From Candidatus Sumerlaeota bacterium (GTDB taxonomy: Bacteria; Sumerlaeota; Sumerlaeia; JAFGJS01): a stretch of DNA of 64,000 nucleotides. A program made the position numbers and the translations under genes. The stretch spans positions 1-64,000 of the forward strand of contig JAFGJS010000110.1 in NCBI GenBank assembly GCA_016928995.1. Reading direction: 5' to 3'. Positions within the stretch are counted from its first letter, which is position 1, and each line of letters opens with the position of its first letter. The notes below the pieces were generated by a model. The model worked only from the letters and a program-made list of their open reading frames with translations. It was not told the origin of the DNA and did not search any database. Below, piece after piece: positions 17,054 to 26,440 of this stretch.

Positions 17054-18733
17054 TTATGCGTTACGGGCGGAATCGCGGATTTCCAACAACTCCTTCATGA
17101 CATCATATTGATTGGCGGCGTAATCCTTCGTGCCGAAGAGATCATGCAGCCGTTTATAAAGCTGGTACAGCCGCTCGTAGACCGCGACGTTTTCCGGAAT
17201 CGGTTCGAACCGCTCCGGCAGGGTAGAGGTCATCGCGGCCATGGCGTCCGCATAGTTGTCATAGCCGCCGTTGGCCTTCCCAGCGGCCACAGCTCCGCAG
17301 ATCGCCGAACCCAGCGCGCAGGTCTGCGCGCTGCTGCTGATCTCCATCGGCACATTGGCCACGTCGGCGTAAATCTGCATCACCATTTTGTTCTTCGCGG
17401 AGATTCCGCCGCAGCAGACGATGCGTTCCACCTTGACGCCGTATTCCTCGAAGCGCTCGATGATCGCGCGTGCGCCGTAGGCCGTGGCCTCCACCAGCGC
17501 GCGGAAGATCTCCGCCGGCGTGGTATGCAGCGTCGTGCCCATCAGCAGGCCCGTCAGGCGCTGATCGACCAGGATTGTGCGGTTGCCGTTGTTCCAGTCC
17601 AGCGCCAGCAAGCCGCTTGCGCCCGGTTTCAGGTTTTCCGCTCCGGCGGTCAGCGACGCATGATCCATGTGGTCCGGCTTGATTGAATGCACGTACCAGT
17701 TGAAGATGTCGCCCACGGCCGATTGCCCGGCTTCCAGGCCGTAATGCTCCGGCAGGACGGATTCGGGCACGATGCCGCAGATGCCCGGCACGTCGGGCAG
17801 GTCGCGGTCCATCGGCGCGACGAGAATGTCGCAGGTCGAGGTGCCCATGATTTTCACCAGCGTGCCCGCGCCGATGCCGCAGCCCACGCCGCCCAGGTGC
17901 GCGTCAAAGGCGCCGATGCCGACGGCGATGCCGGCCGGCAGACCCAGGCGTTCCGCCCATTCCGGGCAGAGCTGGCCGGCGGCTTGCGCGATCGACTGGC
18001 AGGATTCCGGCAGCGTTTGGCGGATGCGCGCCAGGCGAGGATCCAGTTTGGACAGAAATTTTTCGTCGGGATATCCGCCCCAGGACGGATTATACATTGC
18101 CTTGTGCCCCGCCGCGCAGACGCCGCGCGGAATGTCCGCCGCGCTCTTCATGCCGCACAGCACGGCCGGCATCCAGTCCGTATGCTCCACGAAGCTGTGA
18201 ATCTTTTCAAACAGATCCGGCGACGTGCGGGCGCAATGCAAAATCTTCGCCCAGAACCATTCCGAGGAGTAGATCCCGCCGCATTTCGCCAGAAACTGCG
18301 GTCGCATTTTCGCCGCGAGTTTTGTGATCTCCGCCGCTTCGGCGTGACTGGTGTGATCCTTCCACAACCAAGCCATCAGCGCCGGCTCGTTTTCATATTC
18401 CGGAAGCAGCGCCAGGGCCTGTCCGGATTCATCCACCGGGATCGGCGTGCTGCCTGTCGTGTCTACGCCAATGCCGATGACTTTGTCCGGCGCGAAGCCG
18501 CTGGTTTTCGCCGCATCGGCCAAGGCGTCCTTCACGGCTTTGGTCATGCCGTCCACGTACTCGCGCGGATGCTGACGCGCCACGTTCGGATCCTTGGCGT
18601 CGATGATCACTCCCGCCTGGCCCATGCGGTAATTATACACGCTTGTGGCGATTTCGTTGCCGTTTGCCGCGTCCACGATCAGCGCGCGCACGGAGTTCGT
18701 TCCAAAATCCAATCCCAAGGCATATGCGCTCAC
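17054..18733 (-). CDS. araB: Ribulokinase (FGGY family)
   Basis: 559 residues from GTG 18733, chosen because AGGAGG stands eight bases upstream; the open frame continues further up without a site. ALGLDFGTNSVRALIVDAAN is the phosphate-1 loop of FGGY kinases. ADIPRGVCAAGHKAMYNPSWG, VGIGAFDAHLGGVGCGI and the C-terminal VCCGGISAKNKMVMQIYADV match ribulokinase AraB and not xylulokinase. It phosphorylates L-ribulose in the cytoplasm using ATP. It follows the permease gene by 43 bases and is followed by the GH51 gene. Confidence 0.93.
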   Translation of the reverse strand: MSAYALGLDFGTNSVRALIVDAANGNEIATSVYNYRMGQAGVIIDAKDPNVARQHPREYVDGMTKAVKDALADAAKTSGFAPDKVIGIGVDTTGSTPIPVDESGQALALLPEYENEPALMAWLWKDHTSHAEAAEITKLAAKMRPQFLAKCGGIYSSEWFWAKILHCARTSPDLFEKIHSFVEHTDWMPAVLCGMKSAADIPRGVCAAGHKAMYNPSWGGYPDEKFLSKLDPRLARIRQTLPESCQSIAQAAGQLCPEWAERLGLPAGIAVGIGAFDAHLGGVGCGIGAGTLVKIMGTSTCDILVAPMDRDLPDVPGICGIVPESVLPEHYGLEAGQSAVGDIFNWYVHSIKPDHMDHASLTAGAENLKPGASGLLALDWNNGNRTILVDQRLTGLLMGTTLHTTPAEIFRALVEATAYGARAIIERFEEYGVKVERIVCCGGISAKNKMVMQIYADVANVPMEISSSAQTCALGSAICGAVAAGKANGGYDNYADAMAAMTSTLPERFEPIPENVAVYERLYQLYKRLHDLFGTKDYAANQYDVMKELLEIRDSARNA

Positions 18734-18776
18734 AACAATACCCTCCTGAATATGATGTAATATGTTATTGTTCCTA

Positions 18777-20000
18777 TTAATTCGCCGCCGCGCCGCTTTC
18801 CCATTCATCCTGCGCCGGCGCCGTAATATACCAAGTCAGCACGCCTAATCCCGCCAATAAGAATCCGCAGAAGAAATACACGGACAATTCCTTCGTGCTG
18901 CGGAACTGGATCGCGTAGAAGATAATCAATCCCAGACCGGCGAGAATCAATATCCAACTGCCCCAGCGCATTCCTTGCCAGAGGGCCAGATTTTTGCTTA
19001 AAGACTTGGCCAACTTCGTTTTTCGCAGCAGCCGGATGAAATCGCCGGATTGCTCGCCCATCACGCCGAGCAGAATCACCGCGCCCATCACCGCGAAGTT
19101 CAGCGAGCTGGGGATGCCAAGCAGGTTGACGAAGTTCTGCAGGATTTGGATCAGCGCCGCGCCGATGATGATGCCGATCACGGAGCCTTCGCCGCCGCGC
19201 AGGCTGCATCCGCCCAGCACCGCCGCGGCGATGCCGTAAAGTTCGTAGAAATTGCCATGCGTCGATGGCGTGACGGAGTTCGTGTAAAAGGCGAATAATA
19301 CCGCCGAAATTCCGGTCAGCACGCCTGCGATGATATAGGTGCTGGCGATCACCAGACGCGTGGAGATGCCGGAGTAACGCGCAGCCTCTTCATTGCGCCC
19401 AACGGCCATCACGTAGCGGCCGTAAACCGAACGGTGCAGCACGATCCACATGATCACGGCGATGATGATCAGCAGGATGAATGAATTGGGGACGCCGGGA
19501 AATACGAGTTTTCCGGATTCGTCCATGACTTCATACAGGCGGCCGCTGGCCAGATGCTTGAGCGTCTCAAAGCCTTCGCAGCTGCCGAAGCCTTTGGTCA
19601 TATTGCCCGCGACATATTGCGCCAATCCGCGATAGAGCAGCAGGCCGCACAGCGTGACAATAAAGGCCTGCATTTTGACCACCGTGACGAGGAAACCGTG
19701 AATCGCGCCCAGCGTCATCGGAAAAAGCACGATCAGAATCGTCGCCACCGGCCACGGAACGTTCCACTCGCGCAGGGCCATGGCCAGCAGCACGCCGGCC
19801 AGCGCGAAGGTGGAGCCGACGGACAGATCGATGCCGCCGGTGATGATGACCAGCCCGACGCCGATACTGAAGATGCCGAACATGCCGACCAGGTTGGCGA
19901 TATTCGAGAGATTGATCCCGGAGATGAATCGCGGATTCATGATCGACACGAGCGTGCATAGCACGACCAATAAAATGAAAATACCAAGTTCCTTCCGCAT
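18777..20000 (-). CDS. Sugar ABC transporter permease
   Basis: 407 residues, RbsC/AraH-type permease: the N-terminal helices, GGIDLSVGSTFALAGVLLAM, GRNEEAARYSGISTRLVIAS (the cytoplasmic EAA-like loop) and GGCSLRGGEGSVIGIIIGAA are diagnostic. The family usually has about 320-340 residues; this one carries an extra C-terminal part with two more hydrophobic segments (WGSWILILAGLGLIIFYAI and VYFFCGFLLAGLGVLTWYI). Start ATG is immediately next to the stop of the ATPase gene (TAAATG). Together with the ATPase and binding protein it should import arabinose or a related pentose. Confidence 0.92.
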   Translation of the reverse strand: MRKELGIFILLVVLCTLVSIMNPRFISGINLSNIANLVGMFGIFSIGVGLVIITGGIDLSVGSTFALAGVLLAMALREWNVPWPVATILIVLFPMTLGAIHGFLVTVVKMQAFIVTLCGLLLYRGLAQYVAGNMTKGFGSCEGFETLKHLASGRLYEVMDESGKLVFPGVPNSFILLIIIAVIMWIVLHRSVYGRYVMAVGRNEEAARYSGISTRLVIASTYIIAGVLTGISAVLFAFYTNSVTPSTHGNFYELYGIAAAVLGGCSLRGGEGSVIGIIIGAALIQILQNFVNLLGIPSSLNFAVMGAVILLGVMGEQSGDFIRLLRKTKLAKSLSKNLALWQGMRWGSWILILAGLGLIIFYAIQFRSTKELSVYFFCGFLLAGLGVLTWYITAPAQDEWESGAAAN

Positions 20001-21605
20001 TTAAGCCGCTTCCCCCTTGTCTTGTTTGAATGGCGGCAGCGCGCCTTCGACCTGATTGCCTACCGCCAGCTGCATGATGTTTTCCTCCGAGCAATGCTCG
20101 CGGGTGAGCACGCCCGTGATGCGGCCCTCGCACATCACGGCGACGCGGTCGCTGACGTGCAGAATTTCTTCCATGTCGCTGCTGATCATGATCACCACGA
20201 CTCCGGCTTTGGCCAGGTCGCGCATGATACGGTAAATCTCCGCCTTCGCGCCCACGTCGATGCCGCGGGTCGGTTCGTCGAAAATAATCACATGAGGTTC
20301 CAGCGAAAGCCATTTGCCCAGCACGACCTTCTGCTGATTTCCGCCGCTGAGGTTCACGACTTCGGTTTCGACGCTGGGCGTTTTGATGTCCAGCGATTCC
20401 CGCTGCTCTTCGGATGTTTTCGTTTCCAGGCGCCGGGAGATCAGGCATCCCATTTTAGCGTAGCGCCCTTGCGCGGGCAGCGGGATATTCTCCCTGATCG
20501 CCATCCGCGTGATCAGGCCGCTGCCGCGCCGGTCCTCCGGCACCAGGTAAATGCCGTGGCGGATCGCGTCGCGCACAGAGCGAATCTTGAGTTGTTCCTC
20601 GCCCATATAGATCTGGGCGGCGGGTTGCCGGTCGATGCCGAAGATCGCTTCCATCACTTCCGACCGTCCGGCGCCCACCAGCCCGGCGAATCCGAAAATT
20701 TCGCCGCGCGAGGCGTCGAACGAAACTTGATACTGTGGATAGGATCGCGACCGGATGCCGCGCACCCGCAGGTGCGCCTGGGTCACTTCGGCGTGCGATT
20801 CCACATAGAAACTTTTAATATCGCGCCCCACCATCATGCGCACCATCGCGTCGTGGCTGATTTCATCTTTTGTCAGTTCGCCCGCGTTTTTGCCGTCGCG
20901 TAAACCAACAACGCGGTCCGCGATGTCGTTCAGCTCCGCGAGACGATGCGAGATATAAATCACGCTGACGCCTTGATGCTTCAGTTCCAGCACGACCTTC
21001 AGCAGCTGCTCGGTCTCATGCAGCGTCAGGCTGGAGGTCGGTTCGTCCATGATGATCAGCCGCGCATCGAGCGAGAGCGCCTTGGCGATCTCCACCATCT
21101 GGCGCTGCGCGATCGGCAGGTCTTTGAGCAAGGTTTTGCTGGAGATATCCAGCCCCAGGCGCTTCAGATAAGGCCGTGTGTTTTCATGGATTCGTTTCCG
21201 GTCAATCAATAGCAATGGGCCGCCACGCCTGGGTTCGCGCCCGAGAAACACATTGCCAGCCACGTCGATGTTGTCGAGCACATTGAGTTCCTGGTGGATA
21301 AACGCGACTCCCAATTTCATCGAAGCTGTCACGTCGGGCACATGAACCACGCGCCCGTCCATCCGGATCTCGCCGCCATCGGGTTGGTAAATTCCTCCCA
21401 GGATGTTCATCAAGGTGGATTTTCCGGCGCCGTTTTCGCCGATCAATCCCAGCACTTCCTGGGCGCCGATGCTAAAATCGACGCGATCCAATGCGATCAC
21501 GCCGGGAAATCGCTTGCAGATGCCTTGCATTTCCAGCAGCGGGGCTGGAGCAGCCCCGCCGCCGGAATTTGTTTCAACTTCATTTCGAACTTGTTGATCC
21601 GACAT
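20001..21605 (-). CDS. Sugar ABC transporter ATPase, tandem domains
   Basis: 534 residues with two ABC modules, as in RbsA/AraG/MglA. Module 1 has Walker A GLIGENGAGKSTLMNIL, a signature-region KDLPIAQRQMVEIAKAL and Walker B LIIMDEPTSSLT. Module 2 has the usual degenerate Walker A (GFAGLVGAGRSEVMEAIFG), the signature LSGGNQQKVVLGKWL and IIFDEPTRGIDVG. It powers pentose import at the inner membrane. The first Met overlaps the stop of the binding-protein gene (TAATG) and its stop touches the permease start, so the three are translationally coupled. Confidence 0.94.
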   Translation of the reverse strand: MSDQQVRNEVETNSGGGAAPAPLLEMQGICKRFPGVIALDRVDFSIGAQEVLGLIGENGAGKSTLMNILGGIYQPDGGEIRMDGRVVHVPDVTASMKLGVAFIHQELNVLDNIDVAGNVFLGREPRRGGPLLLIDRKRIHENTRPYLKRLGLDISSKTLLKDLPIAQRQMVEIAKALSLDARLIIMDEPTSSLTLHETEQLLKVVLELKHQGVSVIYISHRLAELNDIADRVVGLRDGKNAGELTKDEISHDAMVRMMVGRDIKSFYVESHAEVTQAHLRVRGIRSRSYPQYQVSFDASRGEIFGFAGLVGAGRSEVMEAIFGIDRQPAAQIYMGEEQLKIRSVRDAIRHGIYLVPEDRRGSGLITRMAIRENIPLPAQGRYAKMGCLISRRLETKTSEEQRESLDIKTPSVETEVVNLSGGNQQKVVLGKWLSLEPHVIIFDEPTRGIDVGAKAEIYRIMRDLAKAGVVVIMISSDMEEILHVSDRVAVMCEGRITGVLTREHCSEENIMQLAVGNQVEGALPPFKQDKGEAA

Positions 21606-22591
21606 TATTTGCCCAGCATTTCTTTCAGTTGCGCGCTGAATTCCGCGACGTTGTCTTTCATGATGTTTTTCGTGGGGATGATCACGATTTTGCCTTCCGG
21701 AATCGCGTCCGCGTCGCCGCGCAGATGATTCGCCATGCGCGTGATCGCCTGATAGCCGAATTCAAACGGCTGCTGCACCACGGTGCCGTAAATCGTGCCT
21801 TCCTCGACGCCCATCAGCACTTCCTCTTCCTCGTCGAAGCAGACGATCTGGACCTTGCCGGCCAATCCTTTTTCCTTCACGGCGTTGTAAATCGCCGGGC
21901 CGTTGTAACTCCACAGGCCGACCAGGCACGCCAGGTCGTCATATTTCACCAGTGCGTCTTCGACGTTTTTCTTCGCGCGAACCGTGTCTGTGTCGTCCGT
22001 GCGCACGTCGATGATCTCAACGTTCGAGCCTTCGATCGCTTCCTTGATGCCCTGAAAGCGCTCCTTGGCGTTTTGCGCGTCGATCTTGCCTACGAAGACC
22101 ATGATTTTGCCGCCTTCCGGCAGGCACTCTTTGATCAGTTTGCCGGCTTCGCGGCCCGCCGCGACGTTGTCCGTGCCCACGTAGCAGGCGCGGTTGCTTT
22201 TGGGTGCGTCGCTGTCATGGCAGATCAGCAGCGTCTGGCTGGCGATCATGTTCAGCATATCGGTCTGATTTTCCGGATCAATCGGGCTCACCGCGATGCC
22301 GTCGATCCCCATCGCCAACAGGTCGTCGAGATATTGTTTTTGCTGTGTGGCGCTGCCTTCCGACGGAATGCGGAATTCCAGCTTCACGTTTTCCAGTTCG
22401 GCTTCCGCCTTTTCGCAGCCCCGTTGCGCGATCGTCCAGAAGTTCGCCGCGTTGTTTGTCACGAAAGCCAGCGTCAGTTTCTTGGCCGGTTCTTTCGCCG
22501 CTTCTTCCTGCCCCATCGCCTGCCGCCCATTTGAAAACACCATTGCCGCCAGAATGCAAACCATTGTCAGGTGGATCATGCGTTGCTTCAT
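21605..22591 (-). CDS. Periplasmic sugar-binding protein of the ABC importer
   Basis: 328 residues with a signal peptide (MKQRMIHLTMVCILAAMVFS, then NGRQAMGQ) and a type I periplasmic-binding fold: LTLAFVTNNAANFWTIAQRG, GIDGIAVSPIDPENQ, CYVGTDNVAAGREAGKLIKE and GTVVQQPFEFGYQAITRM are RbsB-like. It binds a monosaccharide and delivers it to the permease; arabinose is inferred from the operon. Ends one base into the ATPase gene; starts 29 bases after the epimerase gene. Confidence 0.92.
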   Translation of the reverse strand: MKQRMIHLTMVCILAAMVFSNGRQAMGQEEAAKEPAKKLTLAFVTNNAANFWTIAQRGCEKAEAELENVKLEFRIPSEGSATQQKQYLDDLLAMGIDGIAVSPIDPENQTDMLNMIASQTLLICHDSDAPKSNRACYVGTDNVAAGREAGKLIKECLPEGGKIMVFVGKIDAQNAKERFQGIKEAIEGSNVEIIDVRTDDTDTVRAKKNVEDALVKYDDLACLVGLWSYNGPAIYNAVKEKGLAGKVQIVCFDEEEEVLMGVEEGTIYGTVVQQPFEFGYQAITRMANHLRGDADAIPEGKIVIIPTKNIMKDNVAEFSAQLKEMLGK

Positions 22592-22620
22592 CGTTTCACT
22601 CCTCGCTTTCTCAAGAAAGA

Positions 22621-23766
22621 TTAAAGGGTGGAAAATTTATATACGATCGTGTTGCGATACGTATCGCCAGGATTCAGCACGGTCGAGGGAAACTCCGGCT
22701 TGTTCGGAGAATCGGGATAGTGCTGAGGCTCCAGACAGAACGCCGAGCGGCGCTGATAAACCACTCCGCCTTTGCCGGTGAGCGTGCCGTCCAGGAAATT
22801 CCCGGAGTAGAGCTGCATCCCCGGTTCAGTGGTGTAGACTTCCATCACGCGGCCGGTCTCCGGCTCGGTCACTCTCGCGGCGAAGGATAATTCGCCCGGC
22901 GCGTCTTTCTTGAGCACGAACGTATGGTCGTAGCCCGCGCCGAACTTGAGCTGCTCGTTGTCGGCTTCGATGCGTTCGCCAATGGTGTGGGACGTGGTGA
23001 AATCGAACGGCGTCCCCGCCACAGGCATCAATTCGCCCGTCGGAATCAGCGTTCCATCGACCGGAACGATGTTGTCGCTGTTGATCATGATGGAATGTCC
23101 CAGCATGTCCGTTTTGCCGGCGTCTTTCAGATTGAAGTATGAGTGGTGTGTGAGGTTGCAGATGGTTTTCTGATCGGTGGTGGCGGTGTAGTCGACTTTA
23201 AGGCTGTTGTCATTGGTCAACGTGTAAACCGCGGTCACGCTCAGCGTGCCTGGATAGCCCTCTTCGCCGTCGGGGCTGACGTATTTCAGTTCCAGCGCCG
23301 GGCCTTCCTCGGTTTCCATCGGCTTGGCGTCCCAGACTTTTTTATCAAAGCCTTTGTCGCCGCCGTGCAGATGATTCTCATCGTTGTTTTGCGCCAACGT
23401 ATATTCCTTGCCGTCCAGCGTGAATTTACCCTTGCCGATCCGGTTGCCGAAACGTCCGATCAGGCAGCCGAAATACGGGCTGTGGTTCACGTAATCCTCG
23501 ACGCTTTCGAAGCCCAGCACAACGTCGCCCATTTCGCCGTTCTTATCCGGCACTTTCAATGAGACGACCGTTCCGCCGTAATTCGTGATCCGTGCTTCCG
23601 CGCCTTGCGAGTTCGTCAATGTGTAAATATCCACGTCTTGTTCTCCTACCGTGCCGTATTTTTCGCAACGAATGCTTGATTCCGAATCCTCAGCGGCCCA
23701 TCCCGAAACCGCCAACGTTATTACCGCGTACAAAACCAGCCACATGATAGACCTGATTGGACGCAT
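22621..23766 (-). CDS. galM: Aldose 1-epimerase (mutarotase), exported
   Basis: 381 residues from ATG 23766, which has AAAGGAGG upstream and gives a signal peptide (MRPIRSIMWLVLYAVITLAV, then SGWAAE); the frame runs further up but that part looks non-coding. NYGGTVVSLKVPDKNGEM, FGCLIGRFGNRIGKGKF, NDENHLHGGDKGFDKKVWD and LTHHSYFNLKDAGKTDMLGH are the GalM signatures, with the catalytic His in NLTHHSYFNL and the C-terminal Glu in SAFCLEPQHYPDSPN. It interconverts sugar anomers, here in the periplasm, which would help capture of arabinose released by the GH51 enzyme. First structural gene after the regulator. Confidence 0.93.
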   Translation of the reverse strand: MRPIRSIMWLVLYAVITLAVSGWAAEDSESSIRCEKYGTVGEQDVDIYTLTNSQGAEARITNYGGTVVSLKVPDKNGEMGDVVLGFESVEDYVNHSPYFGCLIGRFGNRIGKGKFTLDGKEYTLAQNNDENHLHGGDKGFDKKVWDAKPMETEEGPALELKYVSPDGEEGYPGTLSVTAVYTLTNDNSLKVDYTATTDQKTICNLTHHSYFNLKDAGKTDMLGHSIMINSDNIVPVDGTLIPTGELMPVAGTPFDFTTSHTIGERIEADNEQLKFGAGYDHTFVLKKDAPGELSFAARVTEPETGRVMEVYTTEPGMQLYSGNFLDGTLTGKGGVVYQRRSAFCLEPQHYPDSPNKPEFPSTVLNPGDTYRNTIVYKFSTL

Positions 23767-23803
23767 ACGACTGCCTCCTTTGTGATGTTTTTGATTCCAG
23801 TTA

Positions 23804-24811
23804 TTATATTTTCTGAACGGAATCGCGTTCAAATAGTCTGGGTTTGATGATTTGGGACCAGCCGCTGGTGCGTCTGCCCGATCCAATCGTTTGCAACATC
23901 TGTTCGCCGACCAGGCGTCCGACGTTGCGGATTCCATAACCGACCGTGGTCAGCGCCGGCCCCAGCACCGACGCCAAATCAATATCGTCGAATCCGACGA
24001 TGCTCACATCCTGCGGGATGTGAAGGCGCAATTGCTGCGCCGCTTTATAAACGCCGATCGCCACCAGGTCGCTGAAACAGAAAATCGCCGTCGGCCGTTT
24101 TTCCTGTCGGCGCAGCACGTCGAATCCGGAATGAAAACCATCCAGCGACGACGATCCGCATTCCACCCTCATCCAATCCTGGCACTGAATGCCGTGTTCG
24201 CTTAACGCCTGCAGAAACCCCGCAAAACGGTCGGCCGAGGCTTTCAGATTAGACGGACCCGCGAAATAACAAATGTCTTGATGCCCCTTTTCAATCAAAT
24301 GCGTAGTCGCAATATAGCCTCCCTGCACATTTTGAAAATCAATGCAATCGAACTGGTGATCCTGAATTCGCTCCACGGTGATCATCGGCCGCTCCATGCG
24401 GCCGAAAATCTCGAGATGGCGCTGATCCGCGGAGCGCGTCAACGAACACAGGATCAAGCCGTCCACACGATACGCCGCCAGCGTCCTGACCGCCTGAATT
24501 TCCCGCTGCAGATCCTCATGTGTGCTGATCGTCAGCAGCGTAAAGCCATCCGGCGCCACGGCGTTCTCGATCCCCTCGACCATATGCGTGAAATACGGAT
24601 TGCCGATGTCGCGCACCACAACCCCGATCAACTTGCTCGGTTTGCCCCGCAGCGAAACGGCAATCTGGTCTTGCACGTAGTGATGCTCCTGGGCGACTTC
24701 CAGGATGCGAGCGCGAGCCTTTTCCGACACTCCAGGTTTGTTGCGCAAGGCCGCCGATACGGTGACGCGGGAGTAGCCGCTCAACCGGGCAATGTCATTC
24801 ATGGTGATCAT
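23804..24811 (-). CDS. LacI family transcriptional regulator
   Basis: 335 residues: helix-turn-helix at about 4-25 (MNDIARLSGYSRVTVSAALR), hinge helix (QIAVSLRGKPSKLIGVVV) and a sugar-binding effector domain (GVVVRDIGNPYFTHMVEGIE, AIFCFSDLVAIGVYKAAQQL, VSIVGFDDIDLASVLGPALT). ATG 24811 has AAGG seven bases upstream; a second ATG at 24802 is possible. It heads the arabinose operon, only 37 bases from galM, and its own promoter overlaps palindromes suited to a LacI-type repressor, so it probably represses the whole operon including itself, released by arabinose or a derivative. Confidence 0.92.
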   Translation of the reverse strand: MITMNDIARLSGYSRVTVSAALRNKPGVSEKARARILEVAQEHHYVQDQIAVSLRGKPSKLIGVVVRDIGNPYFTHMVEGIENAVAPDGFTLLTISTHEDLQREIQAVRTLAAYRVDGLILCSLTRSADQRHLEIFGRMERPMITVERIQDHQFDCIDFQNVQGGYIATTHLIEKGHQDICYFAGPSNLKASADRFAGFLQALSEHGIQCQDWMRVECGSSSLDGFHSGFDVLRRQEKRPTAIFCFSDLVAIGVYKAAQQLRLHIPQDVSIVGFDDIDLASVLGPALTTVGYGIRNVGRLVGEQMLQTIGSGRRTSGWSQIIKPRLFERDSVQKI

Positions 24812-24905
24812 AATGGCGCCTTTGGCCTGAAGTCAAAAAAATCGTTGTGGCAATAATAGTTAAGATAAGCGTTTTGGCAAATGTGATGCAGCCATCAGAT
24901 TTGGA

Positions 24906-24934
24906 CTCATAGAGAATCCTGTAAACGTTGTCAA
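24906..24934 (-). promoter_or_regulatory. Promoter of the arabinose operon
   Basis: Read on the minus strand there is a perfect TTGACA (-35, at 24929-24934), a 17-base spacer and TATGAG (-10, at 24906-24911), about 95 bases before the LacI start codon. This is a good housekeeping-sigma promoter. No other promoter of this quality is seen between the genes downstream, fitting one long transcript. Confidence 0.65.
24920..24933. promoter_or_regulatory. LacI-type operator overlapping the promoter
   Basis: tgtaaacgttgtca is a near-palindrome centred on the AACGTT typical of LacI family sites (a perfect site would be tgtaaacgtttaca). It overlaps the -35 box and the spacer, so a bound repressor would block RNA polymerase. 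Confidence 0.55.
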
Positions 24935-24940
24935 TCAAAT

Positions 24941-24956
24941 TTGTACACGTGTAAAA
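24941..24956. promoter_or_regulatory. Second operator-like palindrome
   Basis: ttgtacacgtgtaaaa: the half-sites TTGTACAC and TTTTACAC differ at one position around a central CACGTG. It lies 21 bases (two helical turns) from the first palindrome, centre to centre about 22 bases, consistent with paired binding of a LacI family dimer or a second regulator. Confidence 0.5.
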
Positions 24957-25196
24957 AAAAGATTGGGTGAAAATTTGCGACAACAGGAAAACACTAATCG
25001 ATAAACGCCACTCATGATGTCATTTTTCCTTATGCAAAAAAAAGTAAAAATTTGTATAAAGTACTGATATTCAGAAACTTATTTTGGAGTATGGCGCATC
25101 GGATTGAGTCGGCCGCCTTGAAAAAGGAATATGCTGACTCTCGAAGCATAGTGAACATCCTATTATTTTGATGCGGCAAGGCTTCTTTATTAGATT

Positions 25197-26249
25197 TCAT
25201 TGAACGTTTTTGAGTTTCTTTTGTATTTCACGGATCGCTTTATGCATTTCGGGCAGTTTGCGCAATAAGGCGATTTGCCGCATTTCATCATTAAGCGGCT
25301 GGGCTGGATACCCGAACCAGGTTTCGCCAGCCGGCACGTTGTGCATGAGTCCGGATTGAGCGGCCAGGATGGCGCGATCGCCGATTTTGATATTATCCTT
25401 GCAGCCGACCTGACCCGCCAGGATGCAGCCGTCGCCCACCGTGGTCGAGCCGGCCAATCCCACCTGGGAGATGATCAGGCAATAACGTCCGATTTTGCAG
25501 TTATGCGCGATCTGCACCAGGTTGTCGATCTTGGTTCCCCGGCCGATGCGCGTTTCCGTGAACGAGGCGCGATCAATCGTTGTGTTTGCGCCGATCTCCA
25601 CTTCGTCCTCGATGATTACGACGCCTACTTGTGGAATTTTGGCCGGCACGCCGCCAATCGCTTCGTATTTATAACCATCAGCGCCGATCACGGCCCCCGG
25701 ATGCAGAATGCAATTCGCGCCGATTTCGCAGAAATCCATCACGATGCAATTGGGATGCAGGACCGTGTGATTGCCGATTTGGGCGCCTTTGCCGATATAG
25801 CATCCCGCGCCAATGCGGACATTGTCGCCCAGCGTTGCGCCGGACTCGATCACGGCGTTGTGGCCGGCGCTCAGATTGGCGCCGCGTTTCACGTCATCCG
25901 CAATCATGGCGCTTGGTGCGATGCCAGCGGAATCCGCCTGCGGACGATACAGGTGTTCCAGGATGGCTTTCACCGCCGCCCATACATCGTCGCAGCGCAC
26001 CAGCGACATCGCCGACGTTTCAAGTTCCAGCGAGTGCGGGACCAGCGCCAGTCCGGCGCGAGTTTCGCTGAGTTGCGCCGCGTACTTCTCCGATGAAATG
26101 AATGTCGCATCCTCTGGACGGGCGTCCGCCAGCGAGGTTAGCCGTTCGATGTTCTGATCCTCTTTCGCGCCCTTGCATAGCGCTAATTCCCCCTTCGCCA
26201 GCTGAGCGGCTTCGCGATAGGTGAGTGTCGTTTCGGTGGGTATGGGCAT
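25197..26249 (-). CDS. lpxD: UDP-3-O-acylglucosamine N-acyltransferase
   Basis: 350 residues from ATG 26249; a longer frame to 26423 lacks homology in its first part. An N-terminal uridine-binding domain (about 1-100) is followed by a left-handed beta-helix of hexapeptide repeats. It includes [40 protein letters not shown] and QIAHNCKIG with the catalytic histidine, then a C-terminal helix ending [19 protein letters not shown]. It adds an acyl chain in lipid A synthesis, showing that the organism makes lipopolysaccharide. The gene stands alone here rather than with lpxA or fabZ. Confidence 0.93.
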   Translation of the reverse strand: MPIPTETTLTYREAAQLAKGELALCKGAKEDQNIERLTSLADARPEDATFISSEKYAAQLSETRAGLALVPHSLELETSAMSLVRCDDVWAAVKAILEHLYRPQADSAGIAPSAMIADDVKRGANLSAGHNAVIESGATLGDNVRIGAGCYIGKGAQIGNHTVLHPNCIVMDFCEIGANCILHPGAVIGADGYKYEAIGGVPAKIPQVGVVIIEDEVEIGANTTIDRASFTETRIGRGTKIDNLVQIAHNCKIGRYCLIISQVGLAGSTTVGDGCILAGQVGCKDNIKIGDRAILAAQSGLMHNVPAGETWFGYPAQPLNDEMRQIALLRKLPEMHKAIREIQKKLKNVQ

Positions 26250-26440
26250 CGTTTCATCTCGCTTTAGCTCCGGCGGCCGGAGGCCGGTGTTTGCAATGAT
26301 TGAAAAATGAAATTGCATCGAGCCGTTTGTTGCCCTAGAACAGGCCGGCAGATGCGACAGCATGCTTAATTTTTGGATTTCCAGCGCAAATGTCAAGCAG
26401 ACTTGGGTTTTAATGAAACGCAAAAACGAGAGGATTGCCG

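Larger units (their letters stand above)
24812..25196. other. Intergenic region upstream of the arabinose operon
   Basis: AT-rich region of 385 bases between lpxD and the regulator gene, both on the minus strand. The half nearest the regulator holds the promoter and operator candidates listed separately. The half nearest lpxD (about 25000-25196) is unassigned, with an A/T-rich stretch near 25030-25070 and no clear terminator. No gene seen. Confidence 0.5.

Noticed and set aside
17687-18760. Plus-strand open frame of 357 codons
   Set aside because: Antisense of the ribulokinase gene, His/Arg/Asp-rich shadow protein.
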